Below, in pieces: positions 39,101-52,258 of a stretch of 64,000 bases of DNA. Under the pieces are notes generated by a model. It did no database searches and had not been told where the DNA came from. It saw only the letters and a program-made list of their open reading frames with translations. Each line of letters opens with the position of its first letter. Within the stretch, counting starts at the first letter, position 1. The stretch spans positions 7,938,001 through 8,002,000 of the forward strand of contig NC_079877.1 in the NCBI RefSeq assembly GCF_029227915.1, read 5' to 3'. The position numbers and the translations under genes are program-made. Source of the stretch: Hydractinia symbiolongicarpus. Its lineage: Eukaryota; Cnidaria; Hydrozoa; Anthoathecata; Hydractiniidae.

Positions 39101-40980
39101 TAACAGTGAAACGATTGACTGTGGAGTTAATTGAACTGATTCTGGACTGTGACCTTATTAATGTGATAAATGAGGGAATTGGTCTCCAAGGAATAACATT
39201 CTTCTTAATTTGACATGATTGCTGGAATTCAGCAATTACATTACGCTCTGTGGTTGCGCTTTAGTTAAAAATTTAGATAAATAAGTCTTTTCTTACTGTT
39301 GGACCAATCCTGGCCGTTAGCACGCGCTGAAAAATTAGGAACAGTTTCAAAAACTACATTTCATTGACTTTCTAACGGTGTCAATCTGTTTAAGTTGCAA
39401 CGGTTGCGTCACATATTCGCACCAACATGTATTTAGTGATTTTCTTCCGATATTACTAAGTTGTATTGGCTTTTAACAGTGAAACGAGTGACTGTGGAAA
39501 TTAATTAAACTGATTCTGGACTGTGACCTTATAAATGTGATAAATGAGCCAATTGGTCTCCAAGGAATAACATTCTTCTTAATTTGACATGATTGCCAGA
39601 ATTCAGCGATTACCTAAGGCTCTGTGGTAGCGCTTTGTTAAAAAAATGAGATAAATAAGGTATTTTTTGCAGTGATACTAATCCTAACCGTTATCGCGCG
39701 CTGAAGAAATAGAGACAGTTTCAAAACCTACATTTCATTGACTTTCTAACGGTGTCAATCTGTTTGAGTTACAACGGTTGCGTCACGTATTCGTACCAAC
39801 ATGTATTTAGTGATTTTCTTCCGATATTACTAAGTTGTATTGCTTTTAACAGTGAAACGATTGACTGTGGGAATTAATTAAACTGATTCTGGACTGTGAC
39901 CTTATAAATGTGATAAATGAGCCAATTGTTCTCCAAGGAATAACATTCTTCTTAATTTGACATGATTGCTGGAACTCAGCGATTACACTGGGCTCTGTGG
40001 TAGCGCTTTACTAAAAAATTAATATAAATAAGTCATTTTTTACTGTGGGACGAATCCTAGTCGTTAGTTCGCGCTGAAGAAATAGAGACAGTTTCAAAAA
40101 CTACATTTCATTGACTTTCTAACGGTGTCAATCCGTTTGAGTTGCAACGGTTGCGTCACATATTCGCACCAACATGTATTTAGTGATTTTCTTCCGACAT
40201 TACTAAGTTGTATTGCTTTTAACAGTGAAACGAGTGACTGTGGAAATTAATTAAACTGATTCTGGACTGTGACCTTATATATGTGATAAATGAACCAATT
40301 GCTCTCCAAGGAATACCATTCTTTTTAATTTGACATGATTGCCGGAATTCAGCGATTACCTTAGGCTCTGTGGTAGCGCTTTTTTAAAAAAATAAGATAA
40401 ATAAGGTATTTTTTGCAGTGATACCAATCCTAGTCTTTATCGCGCGCTGAAGAAATAGAGACAGTTTCAAAAACTACATTTCATTGACTTTCTAACGGTG
40501 TCAATCTGTTTGAGTTACAACGATTGCGTCACGTATTCGTACCAACATGTATTTAGCGATAGTTTTCGGATGTTGCTAGGTTGCATCGCTTTTAACAGTG
40601 AAACGATTGACTAGGGAGTTAATTGAACAGATTCTGGACTGTGACCTTATCAATGTGAAAAATGAGCCAGTTGTTCTCCAAGGAAAAACATTCTTCTTAA
40701 TTTGACATGATTGCTGGAACTCAGCGATTACACTGGTCGCTGTGGTAGCGCTTTATTAGAAAATTAAGATAAATATGTCATTTTTTACTGTGGGTCGAAT
40801 CCTAGTCGTTAGTTCGCGCTGAAGAAATAGAGACAGCTTTAAAAACTACATTTCATTGACTTTCTAACAGTTTTAATCCGTTCGAGTTGCAACGGTTGCG
40901 TCACATATTCGCACCAACATGTACTTAGTGATTTTCTTCCGACATTACTAAGTTGTATTGCTTTTAACAGTGAAACGATT
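36134..40980 (+). repeat. 13-monomer HOR, copy 1 (4847 bp)
   Basis: Monomers P 36134, Q 36507, R 36880, S 37253, Z 37625, T 37998, U 38372, V 38745, W 39117, U' 39490, X 39863, R' 40236 and Y 40609. Each of the first seven is matched exactly 4847 bp downstream. Z is recognised by gattgactgtgaaaatt and a gttgaaaaaataag tract, and is absent from the 15-monomer version. This is the most regular unit in the window. Confidence 0.94.
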
Positions 40981-43240
40981 GACTGTGGGAATTAATTAAA
41001 CTGATTCTCGACTGTGACCTTATAAATGTGAAAAATGAGCCAATTGTTCTCCAAGGAATTACATTCTTCTTAATTTGACTTGATTGCTGGAACTCAGCGA
41101 TTACACTGAGCGATGTGGTAGCGCTTTATTAAAAAATTAAGATAAATAAGTCATTTTTTAATGTGGGACGAATCCTAGCCGTTAGTTCGCGCTGAAGAAA
41201 TAGAGACAGTTTCAAAAACTACATTTCATTGACTTTCTAACGGTGTCAATCCGTTTGAGTTGCAACGGTTGCGTCACATATTCGCACCAACATATATTTA
41301 GTGATTTTCTTCCGACATTACTAAGTTGTATTGCTTTTAACAGAGAAACGAGTGACTGTGGAAATTAATTAAACTGATTCTGGACTGTGACCTTAAAAAT
41401 GTGATAAATGAGCCAATTGGTCTCCAAGGAATAACATTCTTCTTAATTTGACATGATTGCCGGAATTCAGCGATTACCTTAGGCTCTGTGGTAGCGCTTT
41501 ACTAAAAAATTAATATAAATAAGTCATTTTTTACTGTGGGACGAATCCTAGTCGTTAGTTCGCGCTGAAGAAATAGAGACAGTTTCAAAAACTACATTTC
41601 ATTGACTTTCTAACGGTGTCAATCCGTTTGAGTTGCAACGGTTGCGTCACATATTCGCACCAACATGTATTTAGTGATTTTCTTCCGACATTACTAAGTT
41701 GTATTGCTTTTAACAGTGAAACGAGTGACTGTGGAAATTAATTAAACTGATCCTGGACTGTGACCTTATAAATGTGATAAATGAACCAATTGGTCTCCAA
41801 GGAATACCATTCTTTTTAATTTGACATGATTGCCGGAATTCAGCGATTACCTTAGGCTCTGTGGTAGCGCTTTTTTAAAAAAATAAGATAAATAAGGTAT
41901 TTTTTGCAGTGATACCAATCCTAGTCTTTATCGCGCGCTGAAGAAATAGAGACAGTTTCAAAAACTACATTTCATTGAGTTTCTAACGGTGTCAATCTGT
42001 TTGAGTTACAACGGTTGCGTCACGTATTCGTACCAACATGTATTTAGCGATAGTATTCGGATATTACTAGGTTGCATCGCTTTTAACAGTGAAACGATTG
42101 ACTAGGGAGTTAATTGAACTGATTCTGGACTGTGACCTTATCAATGTGAAAAATGAGCCAGTTGTTCTCCAAGGAATAACATTCTTCTTAATTTGACATA
42201 ATTGCTGGAACTCAGCGATTACACTGGGCTCTGTGGTAGCGCTTTACTAAAAAATTAGGATAAATAAGTCATTTTTTACTGTGGGACGAATCCTAGCCGT
42301 TAGTTCGCGCTGAAGAAATAGAGACAGTTTCAAAAACTACATTTCATTGACTTTCTAACGGTGTCAATCCGTTTGAGTTGCAACGGTTGCGTCACATATT
42401 CACACCAACATATATTTAGTGATTTTCTTCCGACATTACTAAGTTGTATTGCTTTTAACAGAGAAACGATTGACTGTGAAAATTAATTAAACTGATTCTG
42501 GACTGTGACCTTAAAAATGTGATAAATGAGCCAATTGGTCTCCAAGGAATAACATTCTTCTTAATTTGACATGATTGCCGGAATTCAGCGATTACCTTAG
42601 GCTCTGTGGTAGCGCTTTGTTGAAAAAATAAGATAAATAAGGTATTTTTTGCAGTGATACCAATCCTAGCCGTTATCGCGCGCTGAAGAAATAGAGACAG
42701 TTTCAAAAACTACATTCCATTGACTTTCTAACGGTGTCAATCTGTTTGAGTTGCAACGGTTGCGTCTCATACTCGCACCAACATGTACTTAGTGATTTTC
42801 TTCCGACATTACTAAGTTGTATTGCTTTTAACAGTGAAACGATTGACTGTGGGAGTTAATTGAACTGATTCTGGACTGTGACCATATTAATGTGATAAAT
42901 GAGGCAATTGGTCTCCAAGGAATAACATTCTTCTTAATTTGACATGATTGCTGGAATTCAGCAATTACATTACGCTCTGTGGTTGCGCTTCATTTAAAAA
43001 TTTAGAGAAATAAGTCTTTTCTTACTGTGGGACCAATCCTGGCCGTTAACACGCGCTGAAAAATTAGGAACAGTTTCAAAAACTACATTTCATTCACTTT
43101 CTAAGGGTGTCAATCCGTTTGAGTTGCAACGGTTGCGTCACATATTCGCACCAACATGTATTTAGTGATTTTCTTCCGACATTACTAAGTTGTATTTGCT
43201 TTTAACAGTGAAACGAGTGACTGTGGAAATTAATTAAACT
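40981..43240 (+). repeat. 13-monomer HOR, copy 2 (partial, six monomers)
   Basis: Monomers P 40981, Q 41354, R 41727, S 42100, Z 42472, T 42845 and the first bases of U 43219. Differences from copy 1 are isolated bases, for example 37200 a/42047 g, 37686 g/42533 a, 37851 t/42698 c, 37870 t/42717 c and 37973 c/42820 t. P here has gagcgatgtggtagcgc, like P at 34270 rather than P at 36134. Similarity stops near 43240, where ggactgtgacc gives way to ggactttgacctcataaatg. Confidence 0.92.
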
Positions 43241-43718
43241 GATTCTGGACTTTGACCTCATAAATGTGATAAATGAGACAATTGGTCTTCAAGGAATAAC
43301 ATTCTTCTTAATTTGATATGATTGCTGAAACTCAACGATTACACTGGGCGCTGTAGTAGCGCTTTATTTAAAAATTAAGATAAATAAGTCATTATTTACA
43401 GTGGGACCAATCCTAGCCGTTGGTTCGCGCTGAAGAAATAGAGACAGTTTCAAAATCTACATTTCATTGACTTACTAACGGTGTCAATCCGTTTAAGTCA
43501 CAACGGTTGCGTCACATATTCGTCCCCACATGTATTTAGTGATTTTCTTCCGATACTACTAAGTTGTATTGCTTTTAACAGTGAAACGATTGACTGAGGG
43601 AGTTAATTGAACTGATTCTGGACTGTAACCTTATAAATGTGAAAAATGAGCCAATTGTTCTCCAGGGAATTACATTCTTCTTAATTTGACATGATTGCTG
43701 GAACTCAGCGATTACACT

Positions 43719-43735
43719 GGGCGCTGTGGTAGCGC
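43719..43735 (+). other. tRNA D-arm-like segment (A-box-like), example copy
   Basis: The segment gggcgctgtggtagcgc resembles a tRNA D arm: a GCGC stem, a 7-base loop ending GGTA, and a GCGC stem. As I recall it, the animal tRNA-Trp D arm matches at about 13 of 17 positions. It recurs in many monomers. It is not a tRNA gene, because no acceptor stem or anticodon arm is present. It may be chance, or a trace of a tRNA-derived SINE ancestor. Confidence 0.35.
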
Positions 43736-46574
43736 TTTATTAAAAAATTAAGATAAATAAGTCATTTTTTACTGTGGGACGAATCCTAGTCGTTAGTTCG
43801 CGCTGAAGAAATAGAGACAGTTTCAAAAACTACATTTCATTGAATTTTTAACGGTGTCAATCCGTTCGAGTTGCAACGGTTGCGTCACATATTCGCGCCA
43901 ACATATATTTAGTGATTTTCTTCCGACATTACTATATTGGATTGCTTTTAACAGTGAAACAATTGACTGTGGGAATTAATTAAACTGATTCTGGACTGTG
44001 ACCTTATAAATGTGATAAATGAGGCTGTTGGACTCCAAGGAATAACATTCTTCTTAATATGACATGATTGCTGGATATCAGCGATTAAACTAGGCTATGT
44101 GGTAGCGCTTTACCTAAAAATGTAGATAAATAAGTCTTCTCTTACTGTGGGACCAATCCTGGCCGTTATCGCGCGCTGAAGAGATAGAGACAGTTCTAAA
44201 AACTACATTTCATCGAATTCTTGGCGGTATCAATCCGTTTGAGTTACAACGGTTGCGTCACATATTCGTACCAACATGTAGATAGTGACTTTTTTCCGAC
44301 GTTACTAAGTTGTATCGCTTTTAACAGTGAAACGATTGACTGTGGGACTTAATTGAACTGATTTTGGACTTTGACCTCATAAATGTGATAAATGAGACAA
44401 TTGGTCTTCAAGGAATAACATTCTTCTTAATTTGATATGATTGCTGAAACTCAACGATTACACTGGGCGCTGTAGTAGCACTTTATTTAAAAATTAAGAT
44501 AAATAAGTCATTATTTACTGTGGGACCAATCCTAGCCGTTGGTTCGCGCTGAAGAAATAGAGACAGTTTCAAAAACTACATTTCATTGACTTACTAACGG
44601 TGTCAATCCGTTTAAGTCACAACGGTTGCGTCACATATTCGTCCCCACATGTATTTAGTGATTTTCTTCCGATATTACTAAGTTGTATTGCTTTTACAGT
44701 GAAACGATCGACTGTGGGAATTAATTGATCTGATTCTAAAATGTGACCTTATAAATGTGATAAATGAGCCAATTGGTCTCCAAGGAATAGCATTCTTCTT
44801 AATTTGACATGATTGCTGGATTTCAGCGATTACACTAGGCTCTGTAGTAGCGCTTTACCTAAAAATGTAGATAAATAAGTCTTCTCTTACTGTGTGACCA
44901 ATCCTGGCCGTTATCGCGCGCTGAAGAAATAGAGACAATTTTAGAAACTACATTTCAATGACTTTCTAACGGTGTCAATCCGTTTGAGTTACAACGGTTG
45001 CGTCATATATTCGTACCAACATGTATTTAGTGATTTTTTTCCGATATTACTAAGTTGTATCGCTTTTAACAGTGAAACGATTGACTGTGGGACTTAATTG
45101 AACTGATTCTGGACTGTGACCTTATAAATGTGATAAATGAGCCAATTGGACTCCAAGGAATAACATTCTTCTTAATTCGACATGATTGCTGGAATTCAGC
45201 GAGTACACTAGGCCCTGTGGTAGCGCTTTATTTAAAAATTTAGATAAATAAGTCATTTTTCACTGTGGGATCAATCCTAGCCGTTAGTTCGCGCTGAAGA
45301 AATAGAGACAGTTTCAAAAACTACATTTCATTGATTTTCTAACTGTGTCAATCCGTCTGAGTAACAACGGTTGCGTCATATATTCGTACCAACATGTATT
45401 TAGTGATTTTCTTCCGACATTACTAAGTTGTATTGCTTTTAACAGTGAAACGATTGACTGTGGGAATTATTTAAACAGATTCTTGACTGTGACCTTATTA
45501 ATGTGATAAATGAGAGAATTAGTCTCCAAGGAATAACATTCTTCCTAATTTCACATGATTGCTGGAATTCAGCGATTACATTAGGCTCTGTGGTAGCGCT
45601 TTATTTAAAAATTTAGATAAATAAGTCTTTTCTTACTGTGGGACCAATCCTGGCCGTTAGCACGCGCCGAACAAATGGGAACAGTTTCAAAGACTACATT
45701 TCATTGACTTTATAGCGGTTTAAATCCGTTTTAGTTACAACGGTTGCGTCACATATTCATACCAACATGTATTTAGCGATAGTATTCGGATATTACTAGG
45801 TTGCATCGCTTTTAACAGTAAAACGCTTGACCATGGAACTTAATTGAACTGATTTTGGACTTTGACCTCATAAATGTGATAAATGAGCCTATTGGACTCC
45901 AAGGAACAACATTCTTCTTAATATGACATGATTCCTGGGTTTCAGCGATTACACTAGGCTCTGTGGTAGCGCTTTACCTAAAAATGTAGATAAATAAGTC
46001 TTCTCTAACTGTGGGACAAATCCTGGCCGTTATCACGCGCTGAAGAAATAGAGACAGTTTTAAAAACTACATTTCAATGACTTTCTAACGGTGTCAATCC
46101 GTTTGAGTTACAACGGTTGCGTCATATATTCGTACCAACATGTATTTAGTGATTTTTTTCCGATATTACTAAGTTGTATCGCTTTTAACAGTGAAACGAT
46201 TGACTGTGGGACTTAATTGAACTGATTCTGGACTGTGACCTTATAAATGTGATAAACGAGCCAATTGGACTCCAAGGAATAACATTCTTCTTAATTCGAC
46301 ATGATTGCTGGAATTCAGCGAGTACACTAGGCCCTGTGGTAGCGCTTTATTTAAAAATTTAGATAAATAAGTCTTTTCTTACTGTGGGACCAATCCTGGC
46401 CGTTAGCACGCGCTGAACAAATAGGAACAGTTTCAAAGACTACATTTCATTGACTTTATAGCGGTTTAAATCCGTTTGAGTTACAACGGTTGCGTCACAT
46501 ATTCGTACCAACATGTATTTAGCGATAGTATTCGGATATTACTAGGTTGCATCGCTTTTAACAGTGAAACGATT

Positions 46575-48064
46575 GACTAGGGAGATAATTGAACTGATTC
46601 TAGACTGTGACCTTATCAATGTAAAAAATGAGCCAGTTGTTCTCCAAGGAATAACATTCTTCTTAATTTGACATGATTGCTGGAACTCAGCGATTACACT
46701 GGTCGCTGTGGTTGCGCTTTTTTAAAAAATTAAGATAAATATGTCATTTTTAATTGTGGGTCGAATCCTAGTCGTTAGTTCGCGCTGAAGAAATAGAGAC
46801 AGTTTCAAAAACTACATTTCATTGACTTTCTAACAGTTTTAATCCGTTTGAGTTGCAACGGTTGCGTCACATATTTGCACCAACATGTACTTAGTGATTG
46901 TCTTCCTACATTACTAAGTTGTATTGCTTTTAACAGTGAAACGATTGACTGTGGGAATTAATTAAGCTGATTCTTGACTGTGACCTTATAAATGTGAAAA
47001 ATGAGCCAATTGTTCTCCAAGGAATAACAATCTTCTTAATTTGACATGATTGCTGGAACTCAGCAATTTCACTGGGCGCTGTGGTAGCGCTTTATTAAAA
47101 AATTAAGTTAAATAAGTCATTTTTTACTGTGGGACGAATCCTAGTCGTTAGTTCGTGCTGAAGAAATAGAGACAGTTTCAAAAACTACATTTCACTGACT
47201 TTCTAACGGTGTCAATCCGTTTGAGTTACAACAGGTGCGTCACGTATTCGTACCAACATGTATTTAGCGATAGTATTCGGATGTTACTAGGTTGCATCGC
47301 TTTAAACAGTGAAACGATTGACTAGGGAGTTAATTGAACTGATTCTGGACTGTGACCTTATCAATGTGAAAAATGAGCCAGTTGTTCTCCAAGGAATAAC
47401 ATTCTTCTTAATTTGACATGATTGCTGGAACTCAGCGATAACACTGGTCGCTGTGGTAGCGCTTTATTAAAAAATTAAGATAAATATGTCATTTTTAACT
47501 GTGGGTCGAATCCTAGTCGTTAGTTCGCGCTGAAGAAATAGAGATAGTTTCAAAAACTACATTTCATTGACTTTCTAACAGTTTTAATCCGTTTGAGTTG
47601 CAACCGTTGCGTCACATATTCGCACCAACATGTACTTAGTGATTTTCTTCCTACATTACTAAGTTGTATTGCTTTTAACAGTGAAACGATTGACTGTGGG
47701 AATTAATTAAACTGATTCTGGACTGTGACCTTATAAATGTGAAAAATGAGCCAATTGTTCTCCAAGGAATAACATTCTTCTTAATTTGACATGATTGCTG
47801 GAACTCAGCAATTTCACTGGGCGCTGTGATAGCGCTTTATTAAAAAATTAAGATAAATAAGTCATTTTTTACTGTGAGACGAATCCTAGTCGTTAGTTCG
47901 TGCTGAAGAAATAGAGACAGTTTCAAAAACTACATTTCATTGACTTTCTAACGGTGTCAATCCGTTTGAGTTACAACGGTTGCGTCACATATTCGTACCA
48001 GCATGTATTTAGTGATTTTCTTCTGATATTACTAAGTTGTATTGCTTTTAACAGTGAACCGATT
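46575..48064 (+). repeat. Dimer repeated twice (745 bp period)
   Basis: Monomers at 46575 and 46947 recur at 47320 and 47692. The first of each pair starts gactaggg and has tatgtcatttttaa followed by gggtcgaatcctag. The second of each pair has aactcagcaatttcactggg and gttcgtgctgaag. Confidence 0.86.
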
Positions 48065-49554
48065 GACTGAGGGAGTTAATTGAACTGATTCTGGACTGTA
48101 ACCTTATAAATGTGAAAAATGAGCCAATTGTTCTCCAAGGAATTATATTCTTCTTAATTTGACATGATTGCTGGAACTCAGCGATTACACTGGGCGCTGT
48201 GGTAGCGCTTTATTAAAAAATTGAGATAAATAAGTCATTTTTTACTGTGGGACGAATCCTAGTCGTTAGTTCGCGCTGAAGAAATAGAGACAGTTTCAAA
48301 AACTACATTTCATTGACTTTCTAACGGTGTCAATCCGTTTGAGTTGCAACGGTTGCGTCACATATTGCACCAACATATATTTAGTGATTTTCTTCCGACA
48401 TTACTAAGTTGTATTGCCTTTAACAGTGAAACGATTGACTGTGGGAATTAATTAAACTGATTCTGGACTGTGACCTTATAAATGTGATAAATGAGCCTAT
48501 TGGACTCCAAGGAATAACATTCTTCTTAATATGACATGATTGCTGGAATTCAGCGAGTACACTAGGCCCTGTGGTAGCGCTTTATTTAAAAATTTAGATA
48601 AATAAGTCATTTTTCACTGTGGGTCGAATCCTAGTCGTTAGTTTGCGCTGTAGAAATAGAGACAGTTTCAAAAACTACATTTCATTGACTTTCTAACAGT
48701 TTTAATCCGTTTGAGTTGCAACGGTTGCGTCACATATTCGCACCAACATGTACTTAGTGATTTTCTTCCTACATTACTAAGTTGTATTGCTTTTAACAGT
48801 GAAACGATTGACTGTGGGAATTAATTAAACTGATTCTGGACTGTGACCTTATAAATGTGAAAAATGAGCCAATTGTTCTCCAAGGAATAACATTCTTCTT
48901 AATTTGACATGATTGCCGGAATTCCGCGATTGCCTTAGGGTCTGTGATAGTGCTTTCTTAAAAAAATAAGATAAATAAGGTATTTTTTGCAGTGATACCA
49001 ATCCTAGCCGTTATCGCGCGTTGAAGAAATAGAGACAGTTTCAAAAACTACATTTCATTGACTTTCTAACGGTGTCAATCTGTTTGAGTTACAACGGTTG
49101 CGTCACGTATTCGTACCAACATGTATTTAGCGATAGTATTCGGATGTTACTAGGTTGCATCGCTTTTAACAGCGAAACGATTGACTAGGGAGTTAATTGA
49201 AATGATTCTGGACTGTGACCTTATCAATGTGAAAAATGAGCCAGTTGTTCTCCAAGGAATAACATTCTTCTTAATTTGACATGATTGCTGGAACTTAGCG
49301 ATTACACTGGTCGCTGTGGTAGCGCTTTATTAAAAAATTAGGATAAATATGTCATTTTTAACTGTGGGTCGAATCCTAGTCGTTAGTTCGCGCTGAAGAA
49401 GTAGAGACAGTTTCAAAAACTACATTTCATTGACTTTCTAACAGTTTTAATCCGTTTGAGTTGCAACGGTTGCGTCACATATTCGCACCATCATGTACTT
49501 AGTGATTTTCTTCCTATATTACTGAGTTGTATTGCTTTTAACAGTGAAACGATT

Positions 49555-50300
49555 GACTGTGGGAATTAATTAAACTGATTCTGGTCTGTGACCTTATAAA
49601 TGTGAAAAATGAGCCAATTGTTCTCCAAGGAATAACATTCTTCTTAATTTGACATGATTGCTGGAACTCAGCAATTTCACTGGGCGCTGTGGTAAGGCTT
49701 TATTAAAAAATTAAGATAAATAAGTCATTTTTTACTGTGGGACGAATCCTAGTCGTTAGTTCGTGCTGAAGAAATAGAGACAGTTTCAAAAACTACATTT
49801 CATTGACTTTCTAACAGTTTTAGTCCGTTTGAGTTGCAGCGGTTACGTCACATATTCGCACCAACATGTATTTAGTGATTTTCTTCCGGCATTACTAAGT
49901 TGTATTGCTTTTAACAGTGAAACGATTGACTGTGGGAATTAATTAAACTGATTCTGGTCTGTGACCTTATAAATGTGAAAAATGAGCCAATTGTTCTCCA
50001 AGGAATAACATTCTTCTTAATTTGACATGATTGCTGGAACTCAGCAATTTCACTGGGCGCTGTAGTAAGGCTTTATTAAAAAATTAAGATAAATAAGTCA
50101 TTTTTTACTGTGGGACGAATCCTAGTCGTTAGTTCGTGCTGAAGAAATAGAGACAGTTTCAAAAACTACATTTCATTGACTTTCTAACAGTTTTAGTCCG
50201 TTTGAGTTGCAGCGGTTACGTCACATATTCGCACCAACATGTATTTAGTGATTTTCTTCCGGCATTACTAAGTTGTATTGCTTTTAACAGTGAAACGATT
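49555..50300 (+). repeat. Tandem pair of near-identical monomers (373 bp)
   Basis: Monomers at 49555 and 49928 share rare variants along most of their length: ctggtctgtgacc, cagcaatttcactggg, taaggctttatt (which destroys the usual AGCGCT), ttttagtccgtttg and gcagcggttacgtcac. An obvious difference is gtggtaagg against gtagtaagg. Confidence 0.9.
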
Positions 50301-52258
50301 GACTGTGGGAATTAATTAAACTGATTCTGGAAAGTGACCTTATAAATGTGAAAAATGAGCCAATTGTTCTCCAAGGAATAACATTCTTCTTAATTTGACA
50401 TGATTGCTGGAACTCAGCGATTACACTGGGCGCTGTGGTAGCGCTTTATTAAAGAATTAAGATAAATAAGTCAATTTTTACTGTGGGGCGAATCCTAGTC
50501 GTTAGTTCGCGCTGAAAAAGTAGAGACTGTTTCAAAAACTACATTTCATTGACTTTCTAACGGTGTCAATCCGTTTGAGTTACAACGGTTGCGTCACATA
50601 TTCGTACCAGCATGTACTTAGTGATTTTCTTCCGATATTACTAAGTTGTATTGCTTTTAACAGTGAAACGATTGACTGAGGGAGTTAATTGAACTGATTC
50701 TGGACTGTAACCTTATAAATGTGAAAAATGAGCCAATTGTTCTCCAAGTAATAACATTCTTCTTAAATTGACATGATTGCTGGAACTCAGCAATTTCACT
50801 GGGCGATGTGCTAGCGCTTTATTAAAAAATTAAGATAAATAAGTCATTTTTTACTGTGGGACGAATCCTAGTCGTTAGTTCGTGCTGAAGGAATAGAGAC
50901 AGTTTCAAAAACTACATTTCATTGACTTTCTAACAGTTTTAGTCCGTTTGAGTTTCAGCAGTTACGTCACATATTCGCACCAACATGTATTTAGTGATTT
51001 TCTTCCGACATTACTAAGTTGTATTGCTTTTAACAGTGAAACGATTGACTGTGGGAATTAATTAAACTGATTCTGGACTGTGACCTTATAAATGTGAAAA
51101 ATGAGCCAATTGTTCTCCAAGGAATAACATTCTTCTTAATTTGACATGATTGCTGGAACTCAGCGATTACACTGGGCGCTGTGGTAGCGCTTTATTAAAG
51201 AATTAAGATAAATAAGTCATTTTTTACTGTGGGGCGAATCCTAGTCGTTAGTTCGCGCTGAAAAAGTAGAGACTGTTTCAAAAACTACATTTCATTGACT
51301 TTCTAACGGTGTCAATCCGTTTGAGTTACAACGGTTGCGTCACATATTCGTACCAGCATGTACTTAGTGATTTTCTTCCGATATTACTAAGTTGTGTTGC
51401 TTTTAACAGTGAAACGATTGACTGAGGGAGTTAATTGAACTGATTTTGGACTGTAACCTTATAAATATGAAAAATGAGCCAATTGTTCTTCAAGGAATAG
51501 CATTCTTCTTAATTTGACATGATTGCTGGAACTCAGCAATTTCACTGGGCGCTGTGGTAGCGCTTTATTAAAATATTAAGATAAATAAGTCATTTTTTAC
51601 TGTGGGACGAATCGTAGTCGTTAGTTCGTGCTGAAGAAATAGAGACAGTTTCAAAAACTACATTTCATGGACTTTCTAACAGTTTTAGTCCGTTTGAGTT
51701 GCAGCGGTTACATCACATATTCGCACCAACATGTATTTAGTGATTTTCTTCCGGCATTACTAAGTTGTATTGCTTTTAACAGTGAAACGATTGACTGTGG
51801 GAATTAATTAAACTGATTCTGGACAGTGATCTTATAAATGTGAAAAATGAGCCAATTGTTCTCCAAGGAATAACATTCTTCTTAATTTGACATGATTGCT
51901 GGAACTCAGCGATTACACTGGGCGCTGTGGTAGCGCTTTATTAAAGAATTAAGAAAAATAAGTCATTTTTTACTGTGGGACGAATCCTAGTCGTTAGTTC
52001 GCGCTGAAAAAGTAGAGACTGTTTCAAAAACTACATTTCATTGACTTTCTAACGGTGTCAATCCGTTTGAGTTACAACGGTTGCGTCACATATTCGTACC
52101 AGCATGTACTTAGTGATTTTCTTCCGATATTACTAAGTTGTATTGCTTTTAACAGTGAAACGATTGACTGAGGGAGTTAATTGAACTGATTCTGGACTGT
52201 AACCTTATAAATGTGAAAAATGAGCCAATTGTTCTCCAAGGAATAGCATTCTTCTTAA
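50301..52258 (+). repeat. Dimer HOR, ~2.6 copies (746 bp period)
   Basis: Two types alternate. Type 1 is at 50301, 51047 and 51793, with attaaagaattaag, gctgaaaaagtagagactg and gtaccagcatgtacttag. Type 2 is at 50674, 51420 and 52166, with gactgagggagttaattg, ctgtaacc, gcaatttcactggg and ttttagtccg. The third type 2 copy diverges near 52258, where ttaatatgacatg and gtgagtacactaggccctg take over. Confidence 0.9.

Larger units (their letters stand above)
43241..49554 (+). repeat. Diverged satellite domain with trimer and dimer echoes
   Basis: Monomer starts: 43592, 43965, 44338, 44710, 45083, 45456, 45829, 46202, 46575, 46947, 47320, 47692, 48065, 48437, 48810 and 49183. The monomer at 43219 matches 44338 at +1119 bp, sharing aagtcacaacgg and cgtccccacatg. 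The segment from about 44820 to 45240 matches 45939-46360 at +1119 bp, sharing cctaaaaatgtagataaat and gagtacactaggccctg. Monomers 47320 and 47692 match 49183 and 49555 at +1863 bp. Copies here differ more from each other than those of 28679-43240. Confidence 0.82.

Noticed and set aside
36134-43240. The near-identical 4847 bp copies as an assembly duplication error
   Set aside because: Not excluded, but the copies carry distinct single-base differences spread along them, and the 15-monomer relative at 28679 has its own structural differences. Real HOR copies are the simpler reading.
43719-43795. A functional tRNA gene
   Set aside because: Only a D-arm-like and a B-box-like segment are present. 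There is no acceptor stem pairing, no anticodon arm and an over-long spacing.
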